Below the pieces are notes generated by a model. The model searched no databases, was not told the DNA's origin, and worked only from the letters and a program-made list of their open reading frames with translations. Both the position numbers and the translations under genes were made by a program. A stretch of DNA of 64,000 nt from Bradyrhizobium lablabi (lineage in GTDB: Bacteria > Pseudomonadota > Alphaproteobacteria > Rhizobiales > Xanthobacteraceae), in contig NZ_JAFCLN010000010.1 in assembly GCF_018129385.1 (NCBI RefSeq), positions 176,652 to 240,651 of the forward strand. The letters are read 5' to 3'. Of this stretch, positions 1 through 7,385 are shown piece after piece. Every line of letters starts with the position of its first letter. Position 1 is the first letter of the stretch.

Positions 1-2
1 AC

Positions 3-116
3 CACGTCAGGGACGTCTCTGGCCGAAAGCACGACATCGTCGTGCTCGGGCACAACGTGGCGCAGGTCCAGGCGCAACTGGAAGCCTATGGGGTGCCGGG
101 GGCGGTTCGGCACTGA
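3..116 (+). CDS. C-terminal fragment of an unidentified protein (5' end outside window)
   Basis: An open frame enters from the left edge and ends at a TGA, giving the last 37 residues of a protein (ending in PGAVRH). Codon use is typical of the neighbouring genes, and the intergenic region with a promoter-like signal begins right after the stop. The fragment is too short for me to recognise a family. It could also be a chance open frame, because high GC makes stop codons rare. Confidence 0.4.
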   Translation, partial: HVRDVSGRKHDIVVLGHNVAQVQAQLEAYGVPGAVRH

Positions 117-175
117 GTTCCGGCTCGGGACCTGCGGCAGCCCGGCCGGCAGGCAATTCGCCTAATAATCCATCG

Positions 176-191
176 ATCACGGTTTCGTGAT
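176..191. promoter_or_regulatory. Inverted repeat upstream of phasin
   Basis: Six-base arms ATCACG and CGTGAT are separated by GTTT. It lies nine bases left of a longer perfect palindrome in the phasin promoter region, so it may be a second operator half or just a small hairpin. Confidence 0.3.
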
Positions 192-199
192 ATCGCGCT

Positions 200-215
200 G
201 CAACATTAATGTTGC
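200..215. promoter_or_regulatory. Perfect 16-bp palindrome, candidate operator for phasin
   Basis: GCAACATT followed by AATGTTGC is a perfect palindrome. Its right half overlaps a plausible -35 box (TTGCGA, 212-217). Binding of a dimeric repressor here would block RNA polymerase. Phasin genes in several PHA-storing proteobacteria are repressed by PhaR, which recognises TGC/GCA-containing repeats, so PhaR is the natural candidate. That assignment is inferred. Confidence 0.5.
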
Positions 216-240
216 GACGCACCATTAACCGTGTCATATA
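212..240 (+). promoter_or_regulatory. Putative phasin promoter
   Basis: TTGCGA at 212-217 and CATATA at 235-240 are separated by exactly 17 bases, which fits a housekeeping sigma factor. This places transcription start near 247 and leaves a 5' UTR of about 60 bases before the phasin start. Confidence 0.45.
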
Positions 241-308
241 GAGATCGCCCCGGGCCAAATCCGGACGGGGTGAGCCCGTTGCTCAAACCTGAGGATGGAG
301 AGACCCCT

Positions 309-785
309 ATGACCACCGAAACCAATTCCGTGCTGAACACCGTCAAGGAAGCCTTCGCGCCCGTCACCGAGGCGTTCACCAAGCTCCAGAACCTGGAAGT
401 TCCGGAAGCCGCCCGTGAGTTCGTGAAGAAGCAGGCCGAGACCGCCAAGGTTCGCGCCGCCGACGCCTATGCCGGCTCCGAGAAGGTGACCGCCGCGATC
501 GAGACCGCTGCCGCCAATTCGGTCAGCGAGGTCGCCAAGATCAGCCGCAACATCCAGCAGGCGATGTATCAGGACGCGGAAGCGTTCTTCGCCGGCATCG
601 ACAAGCTCGCTTCGGCCAAGTCGCTGAGCGAAGCCGCCCAGATCCAGTCGGACCTGGTCCGCGCCCGCGGCGAAGTGTTCGTCTCGCGCGCCAAGGCCAC
701 CACTGAATATCTCGGCAAGCTCGTCGCCGACGGCGCCAAGAATGCGCAGGACAACTTTGCCAAGGTCTACGGCAAGACCGCCTGA
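309..785 (+). CDS. Phasin family protein
   Basis: This 158-residue protein matches phasins, the small amphipathic proteins that coat polyhydroxyalkanoate granules and control their size and number. The sequence is alanine-rich and predicted to be almost entirely helical, with the typical run FVKKQAETAKVRAADAY near residues 40-56. There is no signal peptide or membrane segment, so it is cytoplasmic. The ATG at 309 is preceded by a purine-rich stretch (GGATGGAGAGA). An ATG 78 bases upstream is in frame but lacks a good ribosome site. A palindrome-promoter region lies upstream and a strong terminator downstream, so it is probably monocistronic. Confidence 0.9.
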   Translation: MTTETNSVLNTVKEAFAPVTEAFTKLQNLEVPEAAREFVKKQAETAKVRAADAYAGSEKVTAAIETAAANSVSEVAKISRNIQQAMYQDAEAFFAGIDKLASAKSLSEAAQIQSDLVRARGEVFVSRAKATTEYLGKLVADGAKNAQDNFAKVYGKTA

Positions 786-813
786 TAACGCGCTCGCGCT
801 GAACTGCAATTCG

Positions 814-841
814 AAGGCCCGCTTTGGCGGGCCTTCTTTTT
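814..841 (+). terminator. Rho-independent terminator of phasin gene
   Basis: The stem AAGGCCCGC / GCGGGCCTT (9 bp) with loop TTTG is followed by a run rich in T. It starts 28 bases after the phasin stop. Confidence 0.85.
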
Positions 842-872
842 GGGCGACGTGTGGCGTCTCACCCAGCAACGC

Positions 873-990
873 GACGTCATCCTGAGGTGCGAGCGGCAAA
901 GCCGCGAGCCTCGAAGGATGTGCCACAAGCGCCGGTGCCCGCGGCCATCCTTCGAGGCGCGCAAGAATGCGCGCACCTCAGGATGACGTC
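873..990. repeat. Palindromic repeat, family A copy 1
   Basis: Outer arms GTCATCCTGAGGTGCG and CGCACCTCAGGATGAC and inner arms CCTCGAAGGATG and CATCCTTCGAGG form a long imperfect hairpin. It lies between phasin and the DUF445 gene. Six other copies or half-copies occur in the window. Confidence 0.85.
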
Positions 991-1038
991 GGTGTCTGCT
1001 GCGCCTATGTAGAAGATGCCGTCCGAACCAAGGCCGCC

Positions 1039-2325
1039 ATGAACGCCCCAGCAACCTTCTCCTTCGACGTCCCCGGCGACGCCGCACGCGCATCCGAACT
1101 GCGCCGCGTAAAGCTGCTGGCCACAGCGGTGCTGCTCGCGACCTTCGCGTCCTTCATCGCCGCAAGGATGTTGCTGCCGATCCATCCCGCCTTCGGCTTC
1201 ATCGCCGCCTTCGCGGAAGCCGCGACCATCGGCGGGCTCGCCGACTGGTACGCGGTGGTGGCGCTGTTCAAGCGGCCGCTGGGATTGCCGATCCCGCACA
1301 CCGCGATCGTCCAGAGCAACCAGCGCCGCATCGCCGACAAGCTCGGCGAATTCATCGAGGTGCATTTCCTCGAGGCTGCGCCGGTCGAGGCCAAGCTGCG
1401 CCAGGTCGATTTCGGCTCGTTCATTGCCGACTGGCTGCGCGATCGCAAGAAGAGCGAGGATCTGGCGCGCTTTGCACTGCGGCTGTTGCCGGAAGCCGTG
1501 TCGGCGACCGAGACCTCGGGGCTGATGACCTTCATCACCCGCCGCGTCACCTCGCAGCTCGTCTCCATTGATCTCGCCCCGCTGGCCGCCGGCACCTTGC
1601 GCGGCTTTGTCGAGGAAGGAAAACACAAGGACCTGCTCGACGACATTTTTCGCGCGATCCATCAGACACTGACCACGCCCGAGACGATGTCCGTCATTCG
1701 CGAAAAAATCCGCGCCGAACTGCCGACGCTGCTCAGGCTCTATCGTGCCGACAAGTTTCTGGTGAATCGGATCGTGGCGTCGGCCACCTCGTTCTTCGAG
1801 GAAGTGTGCAACGATCCAAAGCACCCGTTCCGCGCCGAGTTCAACCAGATGCTGCTGTCCTTTGTCGACAAGCTCGGCACCGATCCCGCTTTCGCCAAAC
1901 GTATCGACGGGTTGAAGCGCGATCTCTTGGCGCGGCCTGAACTCGGCGCGCTTGCGAAAAATGTCTGGTCCAACGTGCGCACCTTCTTCGAGCGCAGCGC
2001 CACCGGCGAGACGCAGGTGCTACAGCAATATCTGACAAAGATGCTGGTCGAGGCGGGCGAGGCGCTGGCCGGCGACGCCGAGTTGCGGGGCGAGATCAAC
2101 CAGGGCCTCGTTGCCGTGCTGACGAGTTTTATCGCCGACCAGAAGAGCGGTGTCTCCACCTTCATCTCCGATCAGGTGAAGAGCTGGAACATGGCGCAGC
2201 TGATCTCGCTGATCGAGATCAATATCGGCAAGGACCTGCAATACATCCGCTTCAACGGCTCGCTGATCGGCGGCCTCGCAGGCCTTGCGCTGTACACGCT
2301 CGAATACCTGCTCCGGCTCGTGTGA
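1039..2325 (+). CDS. DUF445 family membrane protein
   Basis: This 428-residue protein matches the DUF445 (YjiN-like) family of inner-membrane proteins of unknown function. A hydrophobic helix near residues 27-50 is followed by the family-typical stretch GLADWYAVVALFKRP (near 66-80) and then PIPHTAIVQSNQRRIADKLG. The middle of the protein is long, charged and helical and probably cytoplasmic or periplasmic. A second hydrophobic segment lies at the extreme C-terminus (GGLAGLALYTLEYLL). The ATG at 1039 was chosen because the earlier in-frame codons run back into the upstream repeat. No operon partner is evident. Confidence 0.8.
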   Translation: MNAPATFSFDVPGDAARASELRRVKLLATAVLLATFASFIAARMLLPIHPAFGFIAAFAEAATIGGLADWYAVVALFKRPLGLPIPHTAIVQSNQRRIADKLGEFIEVHFLEAAPVEAKLRQVDFGSFIADWLRDRKKSEDLARFALRLLPEAVSATETSGLMTFITRRVTSQLVSIDLAPLAAGTLRGFVEEGKHKDLLDDIFRAIHQTLTTPETMSVIREKIRAELPTLLRLYRADKFLVNRIVASATSFFEEVCNDPKHPFRAEFNQMLLSFVDKLGTDPAFAKRIDGLKRDLLARPELGALAKNVWSNVRTFFERSATGETQVLQQYLTKMLVEAGEALAGDAELRGEINQGLVAVLTSFIADQKSGVSTFISDQVKSWNMAQLISLIEINIGKDLQYIRFNGSLIGGLAGLALYTLEYLLRLV

Positions 2326-2514
2326 CTAATTCATCACGGCAAGCCCATTAATTACGGCCATTTGTGAAGTGGTCGCTTGAAACGCCGGAACCGGTTCCAT
2401 AGCTTTTTGGGTAGCAATGTTGCGTTGCGGAACGATTCTGCTGCGTTTGCGTCATTGATGAGCCCAATGGCCGGCTGCCGCGACTTACAGGGGCGGGCCC
2501 GAACAGGAGATACG

Positions 2515-3285
2515 ATGTCCGTTGCTGCACAGCCGCTTCGCCCGCCGTCAAGAACCCTGATGTTCCTGGAAGGGCGCGCCATTCACGAGCTCGGCGCCTT
2601 CATCGGAGCGCTGCCGCTCCTGAGCCTTGCGCCGCGCGGCGATGGACATCCGGTGCTCGTGTTGCCCGGTCTGGTCGCGTCAGACGTTTCCACCCGTCCG
2701 CTGCGCTCTTTCCTGAAGACCCGCGGCTATGCCGTCAGCGGCTGGCGCCAGGGCCGCAACCTCGGCCTGCGTGCGGGCGTGCAGAACGCGATGGTCGATC
2801 TCGTGCAGGAATTGAACGACACGCACGGCCGAAAGGTTTCGCTGGTCGGCTGGAGCCTCGGCGGCCTCTATGCGCGCCAGCTCGCCAAGATGATGCCCGA
2901 GCGGGTGCGCCAGGTAATCACCCTCGGCAGCCCGTTTGCGGCCGGCCCGAAGGCGACCAATGCCTGGCGCGTCTACGAGATGGCGAGCGGCCGCCGCGCC
3001 GAGGAAGAGGATTCGCGCTTCGGCGGATCGCTGGCCGGCGCGCCGCCCGTGCCGACCACCGCGATCTTCAGCCGCACCGACGGCATCTGCGCCTGGCAGG
3101 GCTGCATGGAAAAGGCGTCGTCGCAGTCCGAGAGCATCGAAGTCGAAAGCAGCCATTGCGGCATGGGCCACCATCCCGCCGTCGTCTACGCGGTCGCCGA
3201 GCGTCTCGCGCAAAAGGAAGGCGAATGGGCCCCCTTTGACCGCAGTGGCTGGCGCGCGTTGGTCTATCCCGACCCGAACCGATAG
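2515..3285 (+). CDS. Alpha/beta hydrolase (lipase/PHA-synthase-like fold)
   Basis: This 256-residue alpha/beta hydrolase has the nucleophile elbow GWSLGG near residue 115, with the serine as nucleophile. A late histidine (SSHCGMGHHP, near 223-232) is a candidate catalytic base. The stretch VLVLPGLVASD near residue 50 fits the oxyanion strand. No signal peptide is obvious, so it is likely cytoplasmic. The start at 2515 has AGGAG six bases upstream, whereas earlier in-frame ATGs lack one. The substrate is unknown; the nearest relatives by eye are triacylglycerol-lipase or esterase-like proteins. It stands alone and is followed by a palindromic repeat. Confidence 0.75.
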   Translation: MSVAAQPLRPPSRTLMFLEGRAIHELGAFIGALPLLSLAPRGDGHPVLVLPGLVASDVSTRPLRSFLKTRGYAVSGWRQGRNLGLRAGVQNAMVDLVQELNDTHGRKVSLVGWSLGGLYARQLAKMMPERVRQVITLGSPFAAGPKATNAWRVYEMASGRRAEEEDSRFGGSLAGAPPVPTTAIFSRTDGICAWQGCMEKASSQSESIEVESSHCGMGHHPAVVYAVAERLAQKEGEWAPFDRSGWRALVYPDPNR

Positions 3286-3297
3286 TTTCCGGGCCAG

Positions 3298-3410
3298 CAT
3301 GGTTCGAGACGCGCGGCGTTGCCGCGCTCCTCACCATGAGGGTCTAAGACCCTGCACGGCTCCATGACCTCATCCTGAGGAGCGGCCTCTTGGCCGCGTC
3401 TCGAAGGATG
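3298..3410. repeat. Palindromic repeat, family A copy 2 (composite)
   Basis: This contains a variant half, CATGGTTCGAGACGCG with CTCCTCACCATGAGG, and a normal half, CCTCATCCTGAGGAGC with GCGTCTCGAAGGATG. It fills the gap between the hydrolase and paaX. Confidence 0.8.
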
Positions 3411-3456
3411 CAGGCCCCGCTCTCACCAACATTGTCGCAACTCCTGCAAACGCGCT

Positions 3457-4332
3457 ATGCCTTCCCGCATGCCGCCGCCGGTCGCCCGCATCGTCGAACT
3501 GTTGAAGCGCGAACCTTCGCGCACCGGCTCGATCGTCATCACCTTGTTCGGCGATGCCATCGTGCCGCGCGGCGGCTCGGTGGCGCTCGGCACGCTGCTG
3601 CAATTCTTTGAAGCCATTGATATCGACAGCTCCGTGGTGCGCACCGCGATGTCGCGGCTTACCGCCGACGGCTGGTTCGAGCGCGAAAAAGTCGGCCGCA
3701 ACTCTTTCTATCGGCTCGTGCAGCGCGAGCGTCTGACCTTCGACATCGCGACAAAGCACATCTACGGCGCACCGGCCTCCGACTGGACCGGCCGTTTCGA
3801 ATTGCTGCTGATCGCCAATGGCGGGGACCGCGATGCCGCACGCGAGGCGCTGAAGAACGCCGGCTTCGGCAGCCCGCTGCCGGGCGTGTGGGTCGCGCCC
3901 TCTGGGGTCCCCGTACCGGACGAGGCGAAAAGTGCGATCCGGCTGGAAGTCTCCGCCGAGGACGACAGCGGCAGGCGTCTGCTCAGCGAGAGCTGGCCGC
4001 TCGATCGCACGGCCGACGCCTATCTCAAATTTATGAAAACCTTTGAGCCGCTGCGGGTCTGGCTCGGCAAACAAGATGCATCGCCCGGCGACGCGTTCAC
4101 CGCGCGCATCCTCCTGATCCACTACTATCGCCGCGTCGTGCTGCGCGATCCGCTGTTGCCGACAGCGCTGCTCCCGAAGGACTGGCCGGGCAGGGCGGCA
4201 CGCGACCTCTGCGGCGAGATCTACCGGGCGGTATTGGCTCCGTCAGAACAATGGCTTGACCGCCATGGAAGCAACGAAAATGGCCTGCTCCCGGCCGCGG
4301 GCAGGGAACTTTCGCGAAGGTTCAGCGACTAA
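3457..4332 (+). CDS. paaX: PaaX family transcriptional regulator
   Basis: PaaX is a repressor of phenylacetate degradation that responds to phenylacetyl-CoA. This 291-residue protein has an N-terminal winged-helix domain (RTGSIVITLFGDAIVPRGG, then SSVVRTAMSRLTADGWFE) and a long C-terminal domain, matching family length. It lies directly upstream of paaA in the same orientation, separated by a palindromic repeat and an AT-rich promoter-like region. Control of the downstream operon is therefore likely. The start could be the ATG at 3457 or the one at 3469; neither has a strong ribosome site. Confidence 0.9.
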   Translation: MPSRMPPPVARIVELLKREPSRTGSIVITLFGDAIVPRGGSVALGTLLQFFEAIDIDSSVVRTAMSRLTADGWFEREKVGRNSFYRLVQRERLTFDIATKHIYGAPASDWTGRFELLLIANGGDRDAAREALKNAGFGSPLPGVWVAPSGVPVPDEAKSAIRLEVSAEDDSGRRLLSESWPLDRTADAYLKFMKTFEPLRVWLGKQDASPGDAFTARILLIHYYRRVVLRDPLLPTALLPKDWPGRAARDLCGEIYRAVLAPSEQWLDRHGSNENGLLPAAGRELSRRFSD

Positions 4333-4339
4333 CCAAGCC

Positions 4340-4440
4340 CGTCATTCCGGGGCGAGCGAAGCGAGAGCCCGGAATCCATACTCACGATCGTGGTTATGGA
4401 TTCCGGGCCTGCGCCCAAGAGGGTGCATCTCGGAATGACG
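4340..4440. repeat. Palindromic repeat, family C copy 1
   Basis: The arms CGTCATTCCGGGGCGAG and TCTCGGAATGACG enclose inner arms CCCGGAATCCATA and TATGGATTCCGGG. It is located between paaX and paaA. Confidence 0.85.
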
Positions 4441-4490
4441 ATCTTTTTATGTTACAGAAAACTGTTGCATGTAGAATTTTTTGTTATATA

Positions 4491-4506
4491 TTTGATCTCA
4501 ATCAAA
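4491..4506. promoter_or_regulatory. FNR/FixK-like palindrome before paaA
   Basis: TTTGAT and ATCAAA are separated by CTCA, so the core TTGAT-N4-ATCAA matches the FNR/FixK consensus exactly. It sits in an AT-rich stretch, five bases before the paaA ribosome site GGGAGG and 16 bases before the ATG. That position suits repression better than classical activation unless transcription starts inside or near the coding region. It could instead be an operator for PaaX. Confidence 0.5.
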
Positions 4507-4522
4507 GACAGGGAGGTCGGCC

Positions 4523-5515
4523 ATGTATACGCAGGCGCTCAATTCGTCCGACAATGACGACCGCCATGTCGAGGATGCCGCGCGCGCCGCGCAGTTCCAG
4601 GCGCGCATCGATGCCGACGAGCGCATCGAGCCCAATGACTGGATGCCCGCCGCCTACCGCAAGACGCTGACCCGGCAGATTTCCCAGCATGCCCATTCCG
4701 AAATCGTCGGCATGCTGCCCGAAGGCAACTGGATTACGCGCGCGCCGACGCTGCGCCGGAAAGCGGCGCTGCTCGCAAAAGTGCAGGACGAGTGCGGCCA
4801 CGGGCTTTATCTCTATGCCGCCGCCGAGACTCTCGGCTCTTCGCGCGAAGAGCTGGTCGATGCCATGCTGGCGGGTAAGGCAAAGTATTCTTCGATCTTC
4901 AACTATCCCACGTTGACCTGGGCCGACATCGGCACGATCGGCTGGCTGGTCGATGGCGCCGCCATCATGAATCAGATTCCGCTGTGCCGCTGCTCCTACG
5001 GCCCCTATGCCCGCGCGATGATCCGCGTTTGCAAGGAAGAATCCTTCCACCAGCGCCAGGGCTTTGAGATCATGCTGACGCTGTGCCGCGGCACCGAGGA
5101 CCAGAAGGCGATGGCGCAGAACGCGCTCGATCGCTGGTGGTGGCCGGTGCTGATGATGTTCGGCCCGCCCGACCAGGTCAGCCAGCACAGCGACACTTCC
5201 ACCAAATGGAAGATCAAGCGCTTCTCCAACGACGAACTGCGCCAGAAATTCGTCGATGCCACCGTGCCGCAGGCGCAGTTCCTGGGGCTCACCATTCCCG
5301 ACCTCGGCATGAAGCAGAACGCCAACGGCAACTGGGAATACAGCCCGATCGACTGGGAAGAGTTCAAGCAGGTGCTGGCCGGCAACGGCCCCTGCAACCG
5401 CGAGCGTCTCGCCGCGCGCCGCAAGGCGCATGACGACGGCGCCTGGGTGCGCGAAGCCGCGATGGCCTATGCCGAAAAGCGCAAGTCGCGCCAGATGGCG
5501 CAGGCCGCCGAGTAG
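4523..5515 (+). CDS. paaA: 1,2-phenylacetyl-CoA epoxidase subunit PaaA
   Basis: PaaA is the catalytic di-iron subunit of the complex that epoxidises the aromatic ring of phenylacetyl-CoA using oxygen and NADPH. The 330-residue length matches the family. Iron-ligand motifs are visible: KVQDECGHGLYLY near residues 88-100 and CKEESFHQRQGFE near 172-184. The ribosome site GGGAGG lies seven bases before the ATG. It opens a same-strand series paaA-B-C-D-E-I-K. A hairpin repeat separates it from paaB. Substrate and partners are inferred from the well-characterised paa pathway. Confidence 0.96.
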   Translation: MYTQALNSSDNDDRHVEDAARAAQFQARIDADERIEPNDWMPAAYRKTLTRQISQHAHSEIVGMLPEGNWITRAPTLRRKAALLAKVQDECGHGLYLYAAAETLGSSREELVDAMLAGKAKYSSIFNYPTLTWADIGTIGWLVDGAAIMNQIPLCRCSYGPYARAMIRVCKEESFHQRQGFEIMLTLCRGTEDQKAMAQNALDRWWWPVLMMFGPPDQVSQHSDTSTKWKIKRFSNDELRQKFVDATVPQAQFLGLTIPDLGMKQNANGNWEYSPIDWEEFKQVLAGNGPCNRERLAARRKAHDDGAWVREAAMAYAEKRKSRQMAQAAE

Positions 5516-5516
5516 G

Positions 5517-5566
5517 CGTGCATGATCCGGAAAAGTGGGTACCGGTTTTCCGATAAGATCATGCGC
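5517..5566. repeat. Palindromic repeat, family I
   Basis: The outer arms GCATGATC and GATCATGC and inner arms CCGGAAAA and GGTTTTCCG form a hairpin between paaA and paaB. I recall this sequence as very frequent between Bradyrhizobium genes. Confidence 0.75.
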
Positions 5567-5583
5567 AAAACATAGAGAGCACG

Positions 5584-5871
5584 ATGGCCACACCAAATAT
5601 TCCGCTCTGGGAAGTCTTCATCCGCAGCCGCAACGGCCTCGCGCACAAGCACGTCGGCTCGCTGCACGCGACCGATGCCACGTTGGCCTTGCAGGCCGCC
5701 CGCGACATCTACACCCGCCGCGGCGAGGGCCTCTCGATCTGGGTCGTCCCGTCGAACGCGATCACCGCGTCCGATCCGACCGAGAAGGGCATGATGTTCG
5801 AGCCGGCGGAGTCGAAGATCTACCGCCACCCGACCTTCTACGACGTGCCCGAAGAAGTCGGGCATATGTGA
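5584..5871 (+). CDS. paaB: 1,2-phenylacetyl-CoA epoxidase subunit PaaB
   Basis: PaaB is a small structural subunit (95 residues here, normal for the family) that bridges the PaaAC heterodimers of the epoxidase. The N-terminus contains WEVFIRSRNGLAHKHVGSLHA, and SIWVVPSNAI follows mid-protein, both typical of PaaB. It lies 68 bases after paaA, with a hairpin repeat in the gap, and is followed by another repeat before paaC. Confidence 0.95.
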   Translation: MATPNIPLWEVFIRSRNGLAHKHVGSLHATDATLALQAARDIYTRRGEGLSIWVVPSNAITASDPTEKGMMFEPAESKIYRHPTFYDVPEEVGHM

Positions 5872-5879
5872 GCCTCAGC

Positions 5880-5982
5880 CCTCATCCTGAGGAGCTTGCG
5901 CAGCAAGCGTCTCGAAGGATGGCGGCAAAGGAAGTGTATATAGCCATCCTTCGAGACGCGCTGCGCGCTCCTCAGGATGAGG
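5880..5982. repeat. Palindromic repeat, family A copy 3
   Basis: CCTCATCCTGAGGAGC and GCTCCTCAGGATGAGG form the outer stem, with GTCTCGAAGGATGG and CCATCCTTCGAGAC inside. It fills most of the gap between paaB and paaC. Confidence 0.9.
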
Positions 5983-6003
5983 TCGGAGCAAGTGGATACC
6001 AAC

Positions 6004-6780
6004 ATGGCCGTCGCCTCGATCAAAGTTTCCGAAACGCCGCTGGTGCTCTACACGCTGCGCCGCGCCGACGACGCGCTCATCCTCGGCCATCGCCTGTCCG
6101 AATGGTGCGGCCACGCGCCGATGCTGGAAGAGGACATGGCGCTCGCCAATATGGGCCTCGACCTGCTCGGCCAGGCGCGCGAGCTCTACACTTACGCTGC
6201 CAAGGTCGAAGGCAAGGACAACGACGAGGACAAGTTCGCCTACCTCCGCGACGTCGTGCAGTATCGTAACCTGCTGCTGCTGGAGCAGCCGAACGGCGAT
6301 TTCGCCCGCACCATGGTACGCCAGTTCTTCTATGCCGCCTTCGCCGATCTCTACTGGCGCGCGATGATGAAATCGAAGGATACAACGCTGGCCGCGGTCG
6401 CCGCGAAGTCGGAGAAGGAAAGCGCCTACCACATCAGGCATTCCTCGGAATGGATCGTCCGCCTCGGCGACGGCACCGAGGAAAGCCATGCCCGCACACA
6501 GAGCGCGATCGACGATCTCTGGGCCTATACCGGCGAGATGTTTGCGGTCGACGACAGCGAGCGCGGCCTGATCGATGCCGGCATCGCGATCGATCCGGCG
6601 ACGCTGCATCCGCAATGGCTGAAGACCGTGACATCAGTCGTCAACGAAGCGACGCTTGCGCTGCCGAAGAACAATTGGATGCAGCAGGGCGGTCGTAGCG
6701 GCCGCCACAGCGAGCATCTCGGCCATCTCCTCAGCGAACTGCAATCGCTACAGCGGTCCTTCCCGGGGGCGACATGGTGA
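6004..6780 (+). CDS. paaC: 1,2-phenylacetyl-CoA epoxidase subunit PaaC
   Basis: PaaC is the non-catalytic partner of PaaA, with the same ferritin-like fold but without a functional di-iron site. The 258-residue protein begins with VLYTLRRADDALILGHRLSEW and carries the typical EDMALANMGLDLLGQAREL. The ATG at 6004 was chosen because the alternative ATG at 5977 lies in the repeat tail. Its 3' end overlaps the paaD start by seven bases (ATGGTGA), indicating translational coupling. Confidence 0.95.
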   Translation: MAVASIKVSETPLVLYTLRRADDALILGHRLSEWCGHAPMLEEDMALANMGLDLLGQARELYTYAAKVEGKDNDEDKFAYLRDVVQYRNLLLLEQPNGDFARTMVRQFFYAAFADLYWRAMMKSKDTTLAAVAAKSEKESAYHIRHSSEWIVRLGDGTEESHARTQSAIDDLWAYTGEMFAVDDSERGLIDAGIAIDPATLHPQWLKTVTSVVNEATLALPKNNWMQQGGRSGRHSEHLGHLLSELQSLQRSFPGATW

Positions 6781-7277
6781 CCGCGGTTCTCAGCGACACT
6801 GATCTGCGGCAGCGCGCGTGGAACGCGGCGGCACAGGTCGTCGATCCCGAGATTCCCGTGCTGACCATCGCCGATCTCGGCGTGCTGCGCGAGGTTGCGG
6901 TGCACGACGGCCGTGTGGAGGTTGCGATCACGCCGACCTATTCCGGCTGCCCCGCCATGAACATGATAGCGCTCGAGATCGAGCTGGCGCTGGAACGCGA
7001 GGGTATCCGCGCGCCGAAGATCACGACCGTGCTGTCGCCGGCCTGGACCACCGACTGGATGAGCGAGGACGGCCGCCGCAAGCTGCGCGAATACGGCATC
7101 GCCCCGCCGGTCGCGGGCAGCGGCCGCCGCGCATTGTTCGGCGAGCAGCAGGTGGCATGCCCGCAATGCGGCTCGCAGGATACGGAAGTGCTCTCCGAAT
7201 TCGGTTCCACCTCCTGCAAGGCGCTGTGGCGCTGCAAGAGCTGCCGCGAGCCGTTCGACTATTTCAAGTGTCACTAA
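6774..7277 (+). CDS. paaD: Phenylacetate epoxidase assembly protein PaaD
   Basis: PaaD belongs to the MIP18/DUF59 family and is thought to help mature the metal centres of the epoxidase. The N-terminal part contains VVDPEIPVLTIADLG (near 22-36) and the YSGCPAMN cysteine motif. The C-terminus has a zinc-ribbon-like set of cysteines (CPQCGS, then CKALWRCKSC, ending in FKCH). At 167 residues it has family length. It overlaps paaC and is followed by a family B repeat before paaE. Confidence 0.94.
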   Translation: MVTAVLSDTDLRQRAWNAAAQVVDPEIPVLTIADLGVLREVAVHDGRVEVAITPTYSGCPAMNMIALEIELALEREGIRAPKITTVLSPAWTTDWMSEDGRRKLREYGIAPPVAGSGRRALFGEQQVACPQCGSQDTEVLSEFGSTSCKALWRCKSCREPFDYFKCH

Positions 7278-7284
7278 TGATAGC

Positions 7285-7370
7285 CGTCATTGCGAGCGAA
7301 GCGAAGCAATCCAGCTTTGCCGCACGAAGAAAAGCTGGATTGCTTCGTCGCTTCGCTCCTCGCAATGACG
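7285..7370. repeat. Palindromic repeat, family B copy 1
   Basis: The arms CGTCATTGCGAGCGAAG and CGCTCCTCGCAATGACG, with AGCAATCCAGCTTT and AAGCTGGATTGCT inside, make a strong hairpin between paaD and paaE. Confidence 0.88.
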
Positions 7371-7385
7371 GTTGAGAGAGTCCCT

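Noticed and set aside
967..1038. N-terminal extension of the DUF445 protein
   Set aside because: It translates the tail of the palindromic repeat and begins before any sensible ribosome site.
7290..7385. N-terminal extension of PaaE
   Set aside because: It lies inside the family B repeat; homology-like sequence begins at the later ATG.
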